Assembly (NCBI GenBank): GCA_030549175.1
Contig: JAUKUA010000001.1
Location: forward strand, 186,001 to 250,000
Length of the DNA: 64,000 bases
Source: Lasiosphaeris hirsuta
Lineage: Eukaryota > Ascomycota > Sordariomycetes > Sordariales > Lasiosphaeriaceae
Direction of reading: 5' to 3'
Shown: piece by piece, positions 1 to 9,848 of the stretch
How positions within the stretch are numbered: position 1 is the first letter of the stretch
Layout of the letters: each line of letters opens with the position of its first letter
Program-made: the position numbers and the translations under genes
The notes under the pieces: model-generated
The model's input: the letters and a program-made list of their open reading frames with translations, nothing else
Database searches by the model: none
Told to the model about the DNA's origin: nothing

Positions 1-433
1 GAATTTCGAGACCCCAAGTATTGGTTGTGTCATTGATGACTTTCTTGGCCCGAATGAAATGGATGTTAGGCTTGCGAATTGCCTCAGTCCAGATCTTGCA
101 CTGAAGCTCAAAAGGTAGTTTCAGAATCGGGAACGGCTCTTGGATGCGTTGAACAGCGGACACCTCAGGCTTGCGAAGGGAACTGTTGCCCGTGCCGTAA
201 GCCTCAAAATCGGCGCTGTCGCCGTCCTCACTGCATCTGGACCAGGCGTAAGACGGCAGCACCTTGTGATTGTGGTAGTGTGTGTTGTACCTCGCTGCCT
301 CACGATGCAGAGCACGACACATCTCCACCCACGACTCCCGTTCGGCCTTGTACGCGGCACCGGTTGGTCGTTTCCACCACTTGGCTGCGCCTCTCGGTGT
401 CTTGTACACGGCAATACGATCGGTTGGTGCCAT
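1..433 (-). CDS. 2EXR-domain protein, N-terminal part (cut by window edge)
   Basis: An open frame reads leftward from an ATG at 433-431 and runs off the window without a stop, giving 144 codons. The N-terminal ~100 residues are basic and Trp-rich (KWWKRP). They are followed by FPILKLPFELQCKIW and then an Ile/Phe-rich stretch. The pattern F-x-x-LP-x-EL-x-x-x-IW is the start of the fungal 2EXR domain, an F-box-like family of unknown function that is greatly expanded in Pezizomycotina. No intron is needed in the visible part. Seen: the frame and motif. Inferred: family membership. The C-terminal part, and any intron in it, lie outside the window. Confidence 0.72.
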   Translation of the reverse strand, partial: MAPTDRIAVYKTPRGAAKWWKRPTGAAYKAERESWVEMCRALHREAARYNTHYHNHKVLPSYAWSRCSEDGDSADFEAYGTGNSSLRKPEVSAVQRIQEPFPILKLPFELQCKIWTEAIRKPNIHFIRAKKVINDTTNTWGLEI

Positions 434-664
434 GTTGAAGCCGAGTGATCGGATGGCTAGAGAGAAAGAGGTATCTTGTCGATCGAATGTCGTGATTAAG
501 TCGCTGCTAGTGGCTCAAAGGGGCTTAGGTCTAAGGCTTCCGACAGAAGTCCTTCTGATAGTAACCATGTTAGCGACGGACCTCATATGTGACGGTTTGA
601 ATCAAAGCAGACGACCGAGAGAGAAAATAAACAAGTAGCCGACGTTGTGCTGTATCTCAGACTT

Positions 665-1204
665 ACTTACGCGACCGGGAAAAGGTGTCTTGTGAAGGTC
701 TAGGAAGCGCGACTGGTGTCTTTGTGAGGGGCAGGTAAGTAAACAGCATAAGAGCGGTTCCTCTTTGCAGAAGAGGAAGGAGACTCGGAGAGAAAGAGGG
801 AGAGAACGAAGGCTAGTTTGATTCCACTGCCGCGGGGACAGCGGAAAGAAAAGGCAAAGGGGAGTGTGGTAAATGGAGGTGTGGTGAATAAGCTGACTTA
901 CGCGGCCGGGGAAAACGGGAAAAGGTGTCTCTTCAAGGCCCAGCACGCGCGACTGCCCAGGCTTTCTTTGTAAGAAGGCAAACAACAAGATAGCGGTTAT
1001 CCTTCGCACATGAAGAAGAGTGAGAAGAGGAAGAAGGGTGAGAAGAGGAAGAAGGGTGAGATGAGGAAGAAGGGTGAGGAGAGGAAGAAGGGCGAGAAAA
1101 AAGCTGTGGTTTGATTCCACTGGCGTGAGAACCGCGGAGACAAAAGGCGAAGGCGAAGGGGAAGGGGAGAGTGGTGAATGGAAGCGTGGTGAAAGCTGAG
1201 ATGA
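665..1204 (-). repeat. Imperfect two-unit tandem duplication with splice-donor-like ends
   Basis: Two units, about 665-897 and 898-1204, share ordered blocks on the minus strand. These are a segment ending GGTCGCGTAAGT or GGCCGCGTAAGT, a GTTTGATTCCACTG block (plus strand, 815 and 1108) and a GTGGTGAATGGA-like block (861 and 1165). Unit 2 also contains the 18-nt purine microsatellite. Each unit ends, on the minus strand, in a good fungal splice-donor sequence (GTAAGT). An open frame crosses both units on the minus strand (1369-602), but it is low-complexity Leu/Ser/Pro and I do not call it a gene. It could be a decayed multi-exon gene or a segmental duplication. Confidence 0.6.
1013..1095. repeat. 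18-nt GAAGAGGAAGAAGGGTGA microsatellite
   Basis: Four to five imperfect copies of an 18-nt purine-only unit (plus strand) lie inside the second unit of the larger tandem duplication. The matching interval in the first unit is shorter, so expansion of this tract accounts for part of the length difference between the two units. Confidence 0.8.
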
Positions 1205-3751
1205 AATTATAGAGATAAAATCTTGAATACAAGTGAGGTGGTCCGTGGGCTGAGCAGAAGGAGGAAAGAAAGAGAGGCCGTGATCAGGGCTTTGTATCTC
1301 TGGCTCCCAGGAAGAATGAAAACGAGCTACACGGTCGGTACTCACAGTTCGTGGACTCAGTCGGTCCAAGGGAAGACGAGAATGAGGCCGAGGCCGTCTT
1401 GCGCCACGGTCGTGATGCAGATATCGATGTTGATGGCTTTCGGTGAATGTCTCTTTAAGTTCTGCTCACGCGATGGTGAGGGAAGTCGGGCGAGGCTATT
1501 CAGAGGAACGATGCCAGGTTCAAGTTGTGCCAGGCCGGGAAGAGGTAAATTAAAGGAACCGAAATGCTGGCTGGAGGGCAAAGACTGCGCCAGAAGCTGG
1601 CCAAGAGAAAGCCGCCCTTGGCCCTGGCTAGCGTTCAGGAAAGGAGAGGAAGGAATGAAGGAAAAAAGAGAGGCATCTTTTTCAAAGGGTAGCGAGGGGC
1701 TCGGAGTTGATCACGTACAGTGTGCCCCCGAAGTCTACGCACGGCCCCTGAGTACCGGATGGCAGACGCGTGAATGGGGGCCTTCCTTCCATATAGGGGC
1801 AAACCCAACAAATCTGGACCTGGGAAGGCTTTCCAGAAGCAAAACAGCATCTTTCGCACTTAAGAAGTCACACTTGGATATTGGAAAGACTCCATGAAAT
1901 ACCAAAGATGCCCTTTTTTATGCTGTAAAGGCTTCATCGGGGCTTCAATACCTCTCCCGGTTTGGTAGGAGTGTCATGCGCTAACAAAAAACCAGGGTTG
2001 GATTGTAGAAACGTAAGATAAACGAGAAGAGCGTGTAACATCGTGCCGTAACGATCTGTCGTCACATTCAGGCACCGTACTAGTGGGCCACCAGCTGAAC
2101 CAGAGAGTTAGACAATAGCTTACTCGGCAACTACTGGCTTTTGACCGGGTACCAGTGGTTGTCATGGTATCTTGGATATATCTCTTCTGCCGTGTGTTGG
2201 GAATCTTCAGGTTATATACCGATACATAGGGGGACTGCAATAAATTGTGACGATTTGTCCGGTACGGCTTAGGTGCTTCGCGCTAAACATCGAATCGAGC
2301 CCAACCTAATGGGCGGGCCGGTTTTAATTGAGTTGAATAGTCTTTTGGCATATCTGGCTTGACATTTTCCCTGTGTTTGATGATTGCTTTGACTTTGTTT
2401 GGCTAGGTTGAGTATCAAGCTGATAAACTCAGATGATGAGATGTAGGAAGCGGAAAGCCCTGGGATACGGCAGTTTTGCTCCGTCTCGTCACAACGTTGA
2501 CCTACAACAATCTAGTTCTCGCGACTGACATCTGGAGTATTCGACTGCGACCCTTGAGTCAATTAAAACTTAAAAACTATCAGCTTGATTCCAGGGAGGT
2601 AACAAATATATATTCACTTCTGTTGGGCGTGCTGACGGAATGTGATACTATGGATACATCACTGCGCCCTGGGCGCAATCCTTTGCAAACAGCTTTATGC
2701 TTCTCGCGACTGACTGGATCCCTGTTCTTTTCGAGGGCGGCTACCCAGTATTATCATTTCTTGATATTTAGTAAGATCCACTCACGTTGGCATAGACGTC
2801 ATTTGGGCGGCGAGTTTTGACAGCTTTTCTCTGCCACTTCTTCTGAGTCGAAGGCATCCTGAAGATGAGTCCTCAGATGTCCGTACAAAGAAAAGAGACC
2901 CAGGAGGGCCGTGTTGGGAGACCAAGTGCCGTTTGGCTCTATCGGCTTTTGCACGGATTCCTGCTGTTGAAGGGACGAAAAAGGCCAGTCCAAGCTGCTG
3001 CCTCAATTCGACTGGATTTGGGAAAGATGCAGTGTCCGCAAGCTAGGCAGGGATTGCAATGGCGTCTGCATTCTCGAAATATTGCCATGGAAGCACGGAC
3101 CCCTTCCCAGGGGCTCAGGGGTAAAACCGGGTTCCAGTAACACCAAGTCAAAATATGCTTGTTCTAGCGCCGAGGGCCTCTCAAGCTGAGCTGGCGTGAC
3201 CTCCATGTGCACTAGCGACTTCCTGAAAGCAGGTGCTTAATCTAAACCTTATCGATGGAAAAAGGAATCATGCGGGTGCGGTGCCTGGAAAAGGAACATC
3301 GGCCATCCAAGGATAGGACGTAATGGATGGGCAAGCAACTTCAAACGGCACGCGGTGGCGTCGCGGCCCATGCCTCCGAACCTGACTTGGAGATCAGGGT
3401 AACGAGCCGCAGCGCAGCTCCCAGAGTCAATCTGTTTCTTGACCCATCACCTTCCCACATTTGGCTAGGGACTGGCCCGATTGCTCCAACGGCATGTGCC
3501 TTCAGTAGACATTGTGTTTCCACTATTTGCCCCAAGGCATGCATGGAAGCAACAGGCTGTATTACAGAGATTGAATTTCCATCCAAACCAGCCCGCTTTT
3601 GGTGGCAGCTTCAGCTGCAACACCCGATGAGTTCCCCGGGCGTTGAGTGCGTAGCATAAATACAATCTTGGCACGTTATGTACTACAGTGCCGACCTGGA
3701 ACGCCTTCAAAATCTCTACTCATACATGCTCAACTCACCTATGCGTCCTCG
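1205..3751. other. Gene-poor stretch
   Basis: I see no convincing gene. Open frames up to 224 codons exist on both strands but lack recognisable motifs and overlap each other. Part of the 2.0-2.8 kb segment has lower GC than the flanks. No tRNA, array or transposon feature was recognised. Confidence 0.5.
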
Positions 3752-4594
3752 CTACTTTCCAGAGTCTACTGGCAGTTGGCCATGGCCCGGCAGGTCGTAC
3801 CCCCAGCCCTCTCGCTGCTTCAGGAAGACCTCAACCCTGCCGCGTTTGTCCAATCCGGCCATCTGGCTCTGCCGCTCCTGCATTATCTTGCTGATGGAGG
3901 CCTGCTGATGATCCCGCATGTCGAGCAAGGTGGCCGAGTGAGTGCCGGCTCGGGAGACATGGCCATAGCCGCCAATCAGCGCAAACAGGGCGATGATGCC
4001 CACAACACCCGCGTTTGACATGTACAGTGGCTCCTGCTTTTTTCCCTCTCGCCGGTCGTGCCACCGCTCCCAGTCTTCCCATGTGGCGTTCATGCTGGCA
4101 TTGCCTGGCTGTTGGCGCCAGGCCTTGTCAGCAGCGCGGCACCGGGTTCGTATGTTGGCTGTCTCGCCTTCCCATCCGGTACCGTAGCGATCGTAGAGCC
4201 GACGTCTCTCTGGGTCGCTGAGGATGTTATTCGCGGCGACGATGAGGCGGTACCGCTCGAGTTTTGTCTGGTGGGGAATGCCGTCGTGGGAGGTCTGGTG
4301 GTGCCGGTCGGGATGGTACTGCTTGACGAGCTCGTAGAAGCGGCCCTTGCTGTAAGGGGCTGTCTTGGACTGGTCAAATATCTCGTATGGCGTTGGGTAA
4401 GGCGATACCGGCCAGTGGGCGTGGGCATGGCCCTTGGACGCTTCGTGGTGGACAGAAGCGTAGGCGCGCAAATGGCGGGGGGCGGCAGGATGACCCCGCG
4501 GCGACCATGGTGACGTTATCGCCGCGGGCACGCAACGCGACAAGATGGGGCTGCAGTTGAAGCGAACGGCGGCCGATGGTTTCCCGAGTATCAT
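3752..4594 (-). CDS. Mitochondrial membrane-anchored J-domain (DnaJ-like) protein
   Basis: 280 aa, one exon. I chose the ATG at 4594-4592 because it gives an Arg-rich, acid-free leader (MILGKPSAAVRFN...) typical of a mitochondrial targeting peptide. The open frame extends 79 codons further upstream but that part is Pro-rich and unlike the family. A J-domain spans about residues 66-140, with the HPD triad at 94-96 (KQYHPDRHH) and a closing NNILSDPERRRLYDRYG. A single membrane segment follows near 194-213 (AGVVGIIALFALIGGYG), then a short charged tail. Known: J-proteins stimulate Hsp70 ATPase through HPD. Inferred: the protein recruits mitochondrial Hsp70 at a membrane. It is divergent from the helicase gene, with 842 bp between the two starts. 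Confidence 0.85.
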   Translation of the reverse strand: MILGKPSAAVRFNCSPILSRCVPAAITSPWSPRGHPAAPRHLRAYASVHHEASKGHAHAHWPVSPYPTPYEIFDQSKTAPYSKGRFYELVKQYHPDRHHQTSHDGIPHQTKLERYRLIVAANNILSDPERRRLYDRYGTGWEGETANIRTRCRAADKAWRQQPGNASMNATWEDWERWHDRREGKKQEPLYMSNAGVVGIIALFALIGGYGHVSRAGTHSATLLDMRDHQQASISKIMQERQSQMAGLDKRGRVEVFLKQREGWGYDLPGHGQLPVDSGK

Positions 4595-5436
4595 TATGGC
4601 GAGATTGGATAGGTCATATTTAGGGGGTCCTTCGGATCCAGGAAGACCATTGTGTCGGAGCGGCCTTGGGAAGGGCGAGGGCGGCTGGCGGACTCGGAAC
4701 TTTGGGGATTTGGGGGGGATTTGGGGCAGTAGTGTCGGCGATGCGCAGACGAAGTCAAGGACTTGAGAGTGCAGCATTGGCAAAGAAAGAAAAGCGGGCC
4801 GAGGAACAGCGTCACTTGGACGCCAAGCCACAAGCGCAGGCCCAGTGCTTCCTCACGTGACGGCAAAGACATCATCCTCACCTTTGAGATTTTGACGACC
4901 TCGCGAAAAGCGTCCCAGCCCTGCTGCCTTCGTCTTGCTGCCCCGCTTCTTTGAACCGCATCGCCCATTCCACGAGCTGCGTGACTACTCAAAAACCAAA
5001 AACGAACTCCATCCTCTCTGACAGGGCCACATTTTTCCGTCCGACCACCCAGACCAGCGATTCTATTTTGCCTGCGAGCGAGCCGACCTAGCGATTGCTC
5101 TCGTACTGCATCTTTCCCATCCGCTCTTCGAACTCGGCACGGACCTGTCGCCCCCTCGCACCGCCTGCACTCCCTTACCGACCAAAGCTCCCTTCTGCTG
5201 GCCGGATTTCGGCACCGCACCCATCCTGGTGACCGACTCCCGACTCCCAACATATCCTGCGCGTTATGACTCGGAGATCATAACACCACCACCGAGCACC
5301 GCTACCCCCAACTGCGACCTGACTACCTCTGCAACAACCAACGCCTGACTAGCTCAAGGCCTGACTCCCAAACGTCCACATACCCAAAACACCCATACCC
5401 AACACACGAACCCTGATCTTTGCTCCCGTCGCCGAA
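4595..5436. promoter_or_regulatory. Divergent promoter region, J-protein gene / dhh1
   Basis: This is 842 bp between two divergently read start codons. It is pyrimidine-rich on the plus strand in its last ~250 bp (CCACCACCGAGCACC-type sequence leading to the helicase ATG), which fits a 5' UTR and core promoter. No specific factor site is claimed. Confidence 0.5.
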
Positions 5437-7167
5437 ATGACAGACACTCTTGCCGAAAAGCTCAAGGCGTCCACCCTGAGGTTTGTCGCCCGTACCCGCT
5501 TTTGTCCGGTCCCGGCTAACAGCGCAGTGATGGCTCTGGCTCAGAAGACTGGAAGAAGTCGCTCAACCTCCCTGCCAGGGACACCAGGCACCAAACAGAG
5601 GTTAGCTCTTGCGTGATATTTTGCAGGCACATTGACGGGCTGACCAACCTTGATTGTGCAGGATGTGACAAATACCAAGGGCTTCGAGTTTGAAGACTTT
5701 GGGCTCAAGCGAGACCTCCTGATGGGCATTTTCGAAGCCGGGTTCGAAAAGCCGTCCCCGATTCAAGAAGAGAGCATCCCTGTTGCGCTCACGGGCCGTG
5801 ACATTCTTGCGCGCGCCAAGAACGGCACTGGCAAGACGGCCGCCTTCGTCATCCCTGCCCTCGAGAAGATCAACCCGAAAGTCTCCAAGATCCAGTGCCT
5901 CATTCTTGTCCCGACCAGAGAGCTCGCCATGCAGACATCACAGGTCTGCAAGACTTTGGGAAAACATCTCGGTATCAATGTCATGGTCACCACAGGTGGA
6001 ACTGGCCTCCGGGATGATATCGTCCGTCTCCAGGACCCCGTCCATATTGTGGTGGGAACGCCTGGCAGAATCCTCGACTTGGCTGGCAAGCAAGTGGCCG
6101 ACCTCAGCGAATGCCCCATGTTCATCATGGATGAAGCCGACAAGCTTCTTTCCGTCGAGTTCACTCCCGTTATCGAACAACTCCTGCAATTCCACCCCAA
6201 GGACCGCCAGGTCATGCTCTTCTCTGCTACCTTCCCCCTCTCGGTCAAGGACTTCTCCGACAAGAACATGGTCAGCCCGTACGAGATCAATCTCATGGAT
6301 GAGCTCACCCTCCGCGGTATCACCCAATACTATGCCTTTGTAGAGGAGAAACAGAAGGTGCACTGCCTGAACACCCTGTTCTCCAAGCTCCAAATCAATC
6401 AGTCCATCATCTTCTGCAACTCGACCAACCGGGTCGAACTTCTTGCCAAGAAGATCACCGAGCTAGGCTATTCCTGCTTCTACAGCCACGCCAAGATGGC
6501 CCAACAAGCCCGAAACCGCGTCTTCCACGACTTCCGCAACGGCGTCTGCCGAAACCTGGTCTGCTCTGACCTGCTGACTCGTGGTATCGACATCCAGGCG
6601 GTTAACGTGGTCATCAACTTTGACTTTCCCAAGAACGCCGAGACGTACCTTCACCGTATCGGTCGATCTGGCCGCTATGGTCATCTCGGACTGGCTATTA
6701 ACCTGATCAACTGGGATGACCGCTTCAACTTGTACAACATCGAGCGCGACCTTGGTACTGAGATCCAACCTATTCCTCAAACCATCGACAAGAGTCTCTA
6801 CGTCTACGAAAACCCCGAAAGCATTCCTCGTCCCATATCAAACTTCAAGACCGGCAACCAGCCGCAACAGCAGCCATTGGGACCGCCTGCACAGCAGTCG
6901 CAATCGCCAGCGCCGCAAGCCAAAGCCCCTCTGCCTGGACAAGGCGAGTGGCAAGCGCAAAACGGCCGGCAGAGCAACCCAGGCCCGTCTAGCAGCCAGG
7001 GCCGGGGTGGCAGCTATCAGAGCAACCGAGGGCCATCCCGTGGAGGGCGTGGTCGCGGCTTCCAAGGGCAAGGCGGCCGGCAGAACTTTGGCGGCCAGAG
7101 AGGCGGTCGGCCTCAAGGCCCGCAGGGCCAGGGCCAGCCTCAACAGCCACCTGGCCAGCAGGTCTAG
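5437..7167 (+). CDS. dhh1: DEAD-box RNA helicase of the Dhh1/DDX6 family
   Basis: 540 aa from three exons: 5437-5480, 5528-5600 and 5662-7167. Introns 5481-5527 and 5601-5661 start GTTTGT and GTTAGC and end CAG. The joined N-terminus reads [19 protein letters not shown]..., as in fungal Dhh1. All helicase motifs are visible: Q motif (GFEKPSPIQ), motif I AKNGTGKT (about residue 91-98), PTRELA, TGGTG, TPGR, DEAD at 196-199, SAT, RGID and HRIGRSGR. The last ~110 residues are Gln/Gly/Pro-rich with RGG-like GGRGRGF. Known: Dhh1 activates mRNA decapping and represses translation in P-bodies with Pat1, Edc3 and Not1. The long low-complexity tail fits condensate behaviour (inference). Family assignment is very secure. 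Confidence 0.96.
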
Positions 7168-8961
7168 CATCCTTTTAGCACCTTCAGGGGTGTCTTAGGG
7201 GATGTGACGGATGAATGTGTTTCTGCTGGTTCTGCGTGCTATTTCTCTTCTTTTCGTTGGGGTGTACATATTATTCCCTTCACTCTATCTCTTCAGACCA
7301 CTTTGCCACTACCCCCGACGGCCTCAGGGTTGCTGAGCCTCGCTCACAAACACCCTCGACTGAAGCGGACAGCGTCCCTTTCGATATGGACTACGTGCGA
7401 TATCCACAACATTGTTGTTTGTATCATACCCTAATTTTTTTCTTCTTTGAGGGCTCCCCTCTCTACTCGCCCTCCTTTTCTTCGATACGAGCGACCTCTT
7501 TCCGCATCTACACGACTTAGACAGGGCATGGAAGTTTGGTGGTGAGGGTAACCTCTCGCCTTGATCACACAGGCCCGCATTGCTGCGGATCACTGGTGTG
7601 ATGCTTCGTTGCGCGTCAACTCTCACTCACTATATCACGTCCCCAACAACACTATTTGCGGGTTTGGGCGAGCTGCTTGTCCGATTCTGCTTTCCGGACA
7701 CGACATCAAATGATGAGCTGGAGGATCGGGAATAAAATAAACGGAATGACGCACAGATAACATGGTTGCGGCTTCCTCCAGATCTCGAAGGGGGAATGGG
7801 GACTGGTCTTTGGTTTTGGAGTCATATAAACGGCGTTCTTTGGTGTTTGCTCGGATTATGGCGACCAAGGGGTCGTCTGGCGTATGGAATGGAAAGAGAA
7901 ACGCTTTCATGCGGGCGTCTATGGTTCTTCTCTTTCGGGTAGGAAGAAACTCGTCACGAATGCCGACGTGATGAGCAAAACGGCGGGGTGTTCATTGGCC
8001 ATCATCGCATGCCTGGGTGTTTGGTATTGGTATTACTGGCCGGCGATGTGGATGGCAAACGGGGAGAACAAGGGGTGGATGGGACGGAGGGAATGAAGGA
8101 ATGTGCTTGTCGATCCGCATCCCATTTTTGTCATGATGGGTTGCGGTGGGTCGGCGCTTTGGGCGTGGGTTCATGTTGGAGTTGGTTTGGTGCATTGGTT
8201 GCCAAGGGATTCCCGTGGCTTTGAACCAGCTCGACTGGCTCTCAACAACTTTCCTCACGACGATTTCTCTCGGGAGAAATCTTCTGCCTTTGCCTAGGCT
8301 GGACTTAAGGTCCTGCTTGGGAGGGCGACGACTCGATATTTGCAGCAACTGTTGCGCCAGCCGTTTTAGCCTTTGCCCGGCGAACGGCACCAAGGGCGAC
8401 GCTGCCTCACCCCTTTTTGGAGCCTTGGCACAGATGTGCTTCTTGGCAGATTCGGCGTAACTCAAGCCATCACTCTCGACTGGTAATTTTCTCCGCTATG
8501 GATGCCTATGCCACACAATTCCCTGGAAGGCCGACAGCAAAACACACCGGCGAGGGGCGAGATGCCAAAAACTAACATAACTAAAAAACTTTTTTTTTCT
8601 TTCCTAGGGTGAGCCATGGGATGGTCATCAGTCCTTGCAGCTGGCGCTTCTGTTTCGTGTTTGAGTTTATCATCTCGCTGTAGGCAGGTGTTAGACACGG
8701 ACACGAGGGGCGGCTCCCAGTCGGGCTGGAACTCTTTCCCAGACAAGCTAGACAATGAACGTCTGTTCTCTCCTTTGACCAATTTCCTGTTGAATTTGCA
8801 AACGTGCCTGCTATTTTTGAAGCTTCTGAGCTGTTCTTGGGTTGCTGATACCCGCCTGAGGGGAAGTAGTGCCCTCGGGAGTCTTGGCGGCTGACCTCCT
8901 TGCCTCACTAACCAACAGCTGGAAATAGCAAAAAAAGATAGGTCGAGAAACACCAAAAAGA
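7168..8961. other. Intergenic, dhh1 3' flank
   Basis: I see no gene. The plus strand just after the helicase stop is T-rich and probably contains its 3' UTR. The 157-codon and 167-codon minus frames at 7992-8465 and 8462-8965 have no recognisable domain and are not called. Confidence 0.5.
8955..8959 (-). terminator. Pol III T-run terminator of the 5S gene
   Basis: Five consecutive T residues on the minus strand lie a few bases past the 5S 3' end. Confidence 0.75.
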
Positions 8962-9080
8962 ACATACAACACCAGGGGTTCGCTGGTCGTCAGCGACCCA
9001 ACTACTAGTCTGGCAGTCACTGGCTTATCTATGGGAGAGCGGACGGGATCCCGAGTTCTCCAGTACCTATGGTCGTATGT
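8962..9080 (-). rRNA. 5S ribosomal RNA gene
   Basis: Read on the minus strand, the ~119-nt sequence opens ACATACGACCATAGG and ends GTGTTGTATGTT. Between them it has the 5S landmarks CCCGTCCGCTC, AGTAGTTGGGTCGCTGAC and ACCAGCGAA. The terminal ACATAC...GTATGT pair forms helix I, and TACTGG/CCAGTG supports helix II. A TTTTT run at 8959-8955 just downstream is a standard RNA polymerase III terminator. Known: in Pezizomycotina 5S genes are dispersed singly rather than placed in the rDNA unit, and sequence types vary between loci. The middle of this copy differs a lot from the classic Neurospora type, but helix II pairing is largely kept, so I call it functional. Confidence 0.9.
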
Positions 9081-9848
9081 GGCGATTTTATCTCGAGGAT
9101 GACATCAAGTAGGCAGGGGTCGCCAACCTCGACGGCCCTTCACGTGCCCTCCCAAGTCGTCTCGCGCCTTGGGGCTCCCGTAGATGCGGATCCCGCTATT
9201 TGCACGCTCCACACACGACCTCGGCCGATGGCGATCGCCGGCGCTGGTCATGTCACGGAGGCAAAACACCAGGGAGACTGCGGAGCCGTCTAGGTCTTGG
9301 CGGTGGACGGGAAAGGGGGGGTTGGATTTGACCGTTTCACGGCCGTTTTTGCGCTGGCACGTGGCTCCGAGGGGAAAAAGAACAGGCCATGGAGCGACGC
9401 TCGGAAATGTTATGTTTATGGTGTTTGTGAGAGAAGAACACGCCATTGCACGTTGGACAGCTTCGCTTGCGGCCTCTCCGGTTCACTTGTTTGACCCGCC
9501 ATGCTCCGCTTCGGCCGTGAGCATCCCTTATCAGGTGCCAGACGGCCTGCCCAGATACAAGTGAATCTCAAGGCTGGAAGAATGCTTCTCGGCTCCAACA
9601 TGGGTTGCCTGATATCAACAGTAAATTCACAGGAATAGAAACATGCCATACTACACAAATGACTCGTCTATTAACATTTATCTATATGTACAACCAAATT
9701 TATACCGTGCAAATATGTCTTCCTAAAAAAGGTCCGAAGGTCATGGCACTACTGCAAATACGCCGGGCCCGCATGCATCTCATCATATTTAATGTTCCTT
9801 GTTTGTTGTTGTTTTGTCTTCTCGTTGCCGTGACCCGTGTGCCTGCGC
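9081..9848. other. Intergenic, 3' flank of the glucan synthase gene
   Basis: No gene is recognised. The part next to the glucan synthase stop is AT-rich and probably holds its 3' UTR. Confidence 0.5.

Noticed and set aside
602..1369. 255-codon minus-strand frame as a gene
   Set aside because: It reads through a tandem duplication and a purine microsatellite, is low-complexity Leu/Ser/Pro, and contains internal splice-donor-like sites; no domain.
7992..8965. Two minus-strand frames (157 and 167 codons)
   Set aside because: Motif-free and next to a 5S gene; no supporting splice structure.
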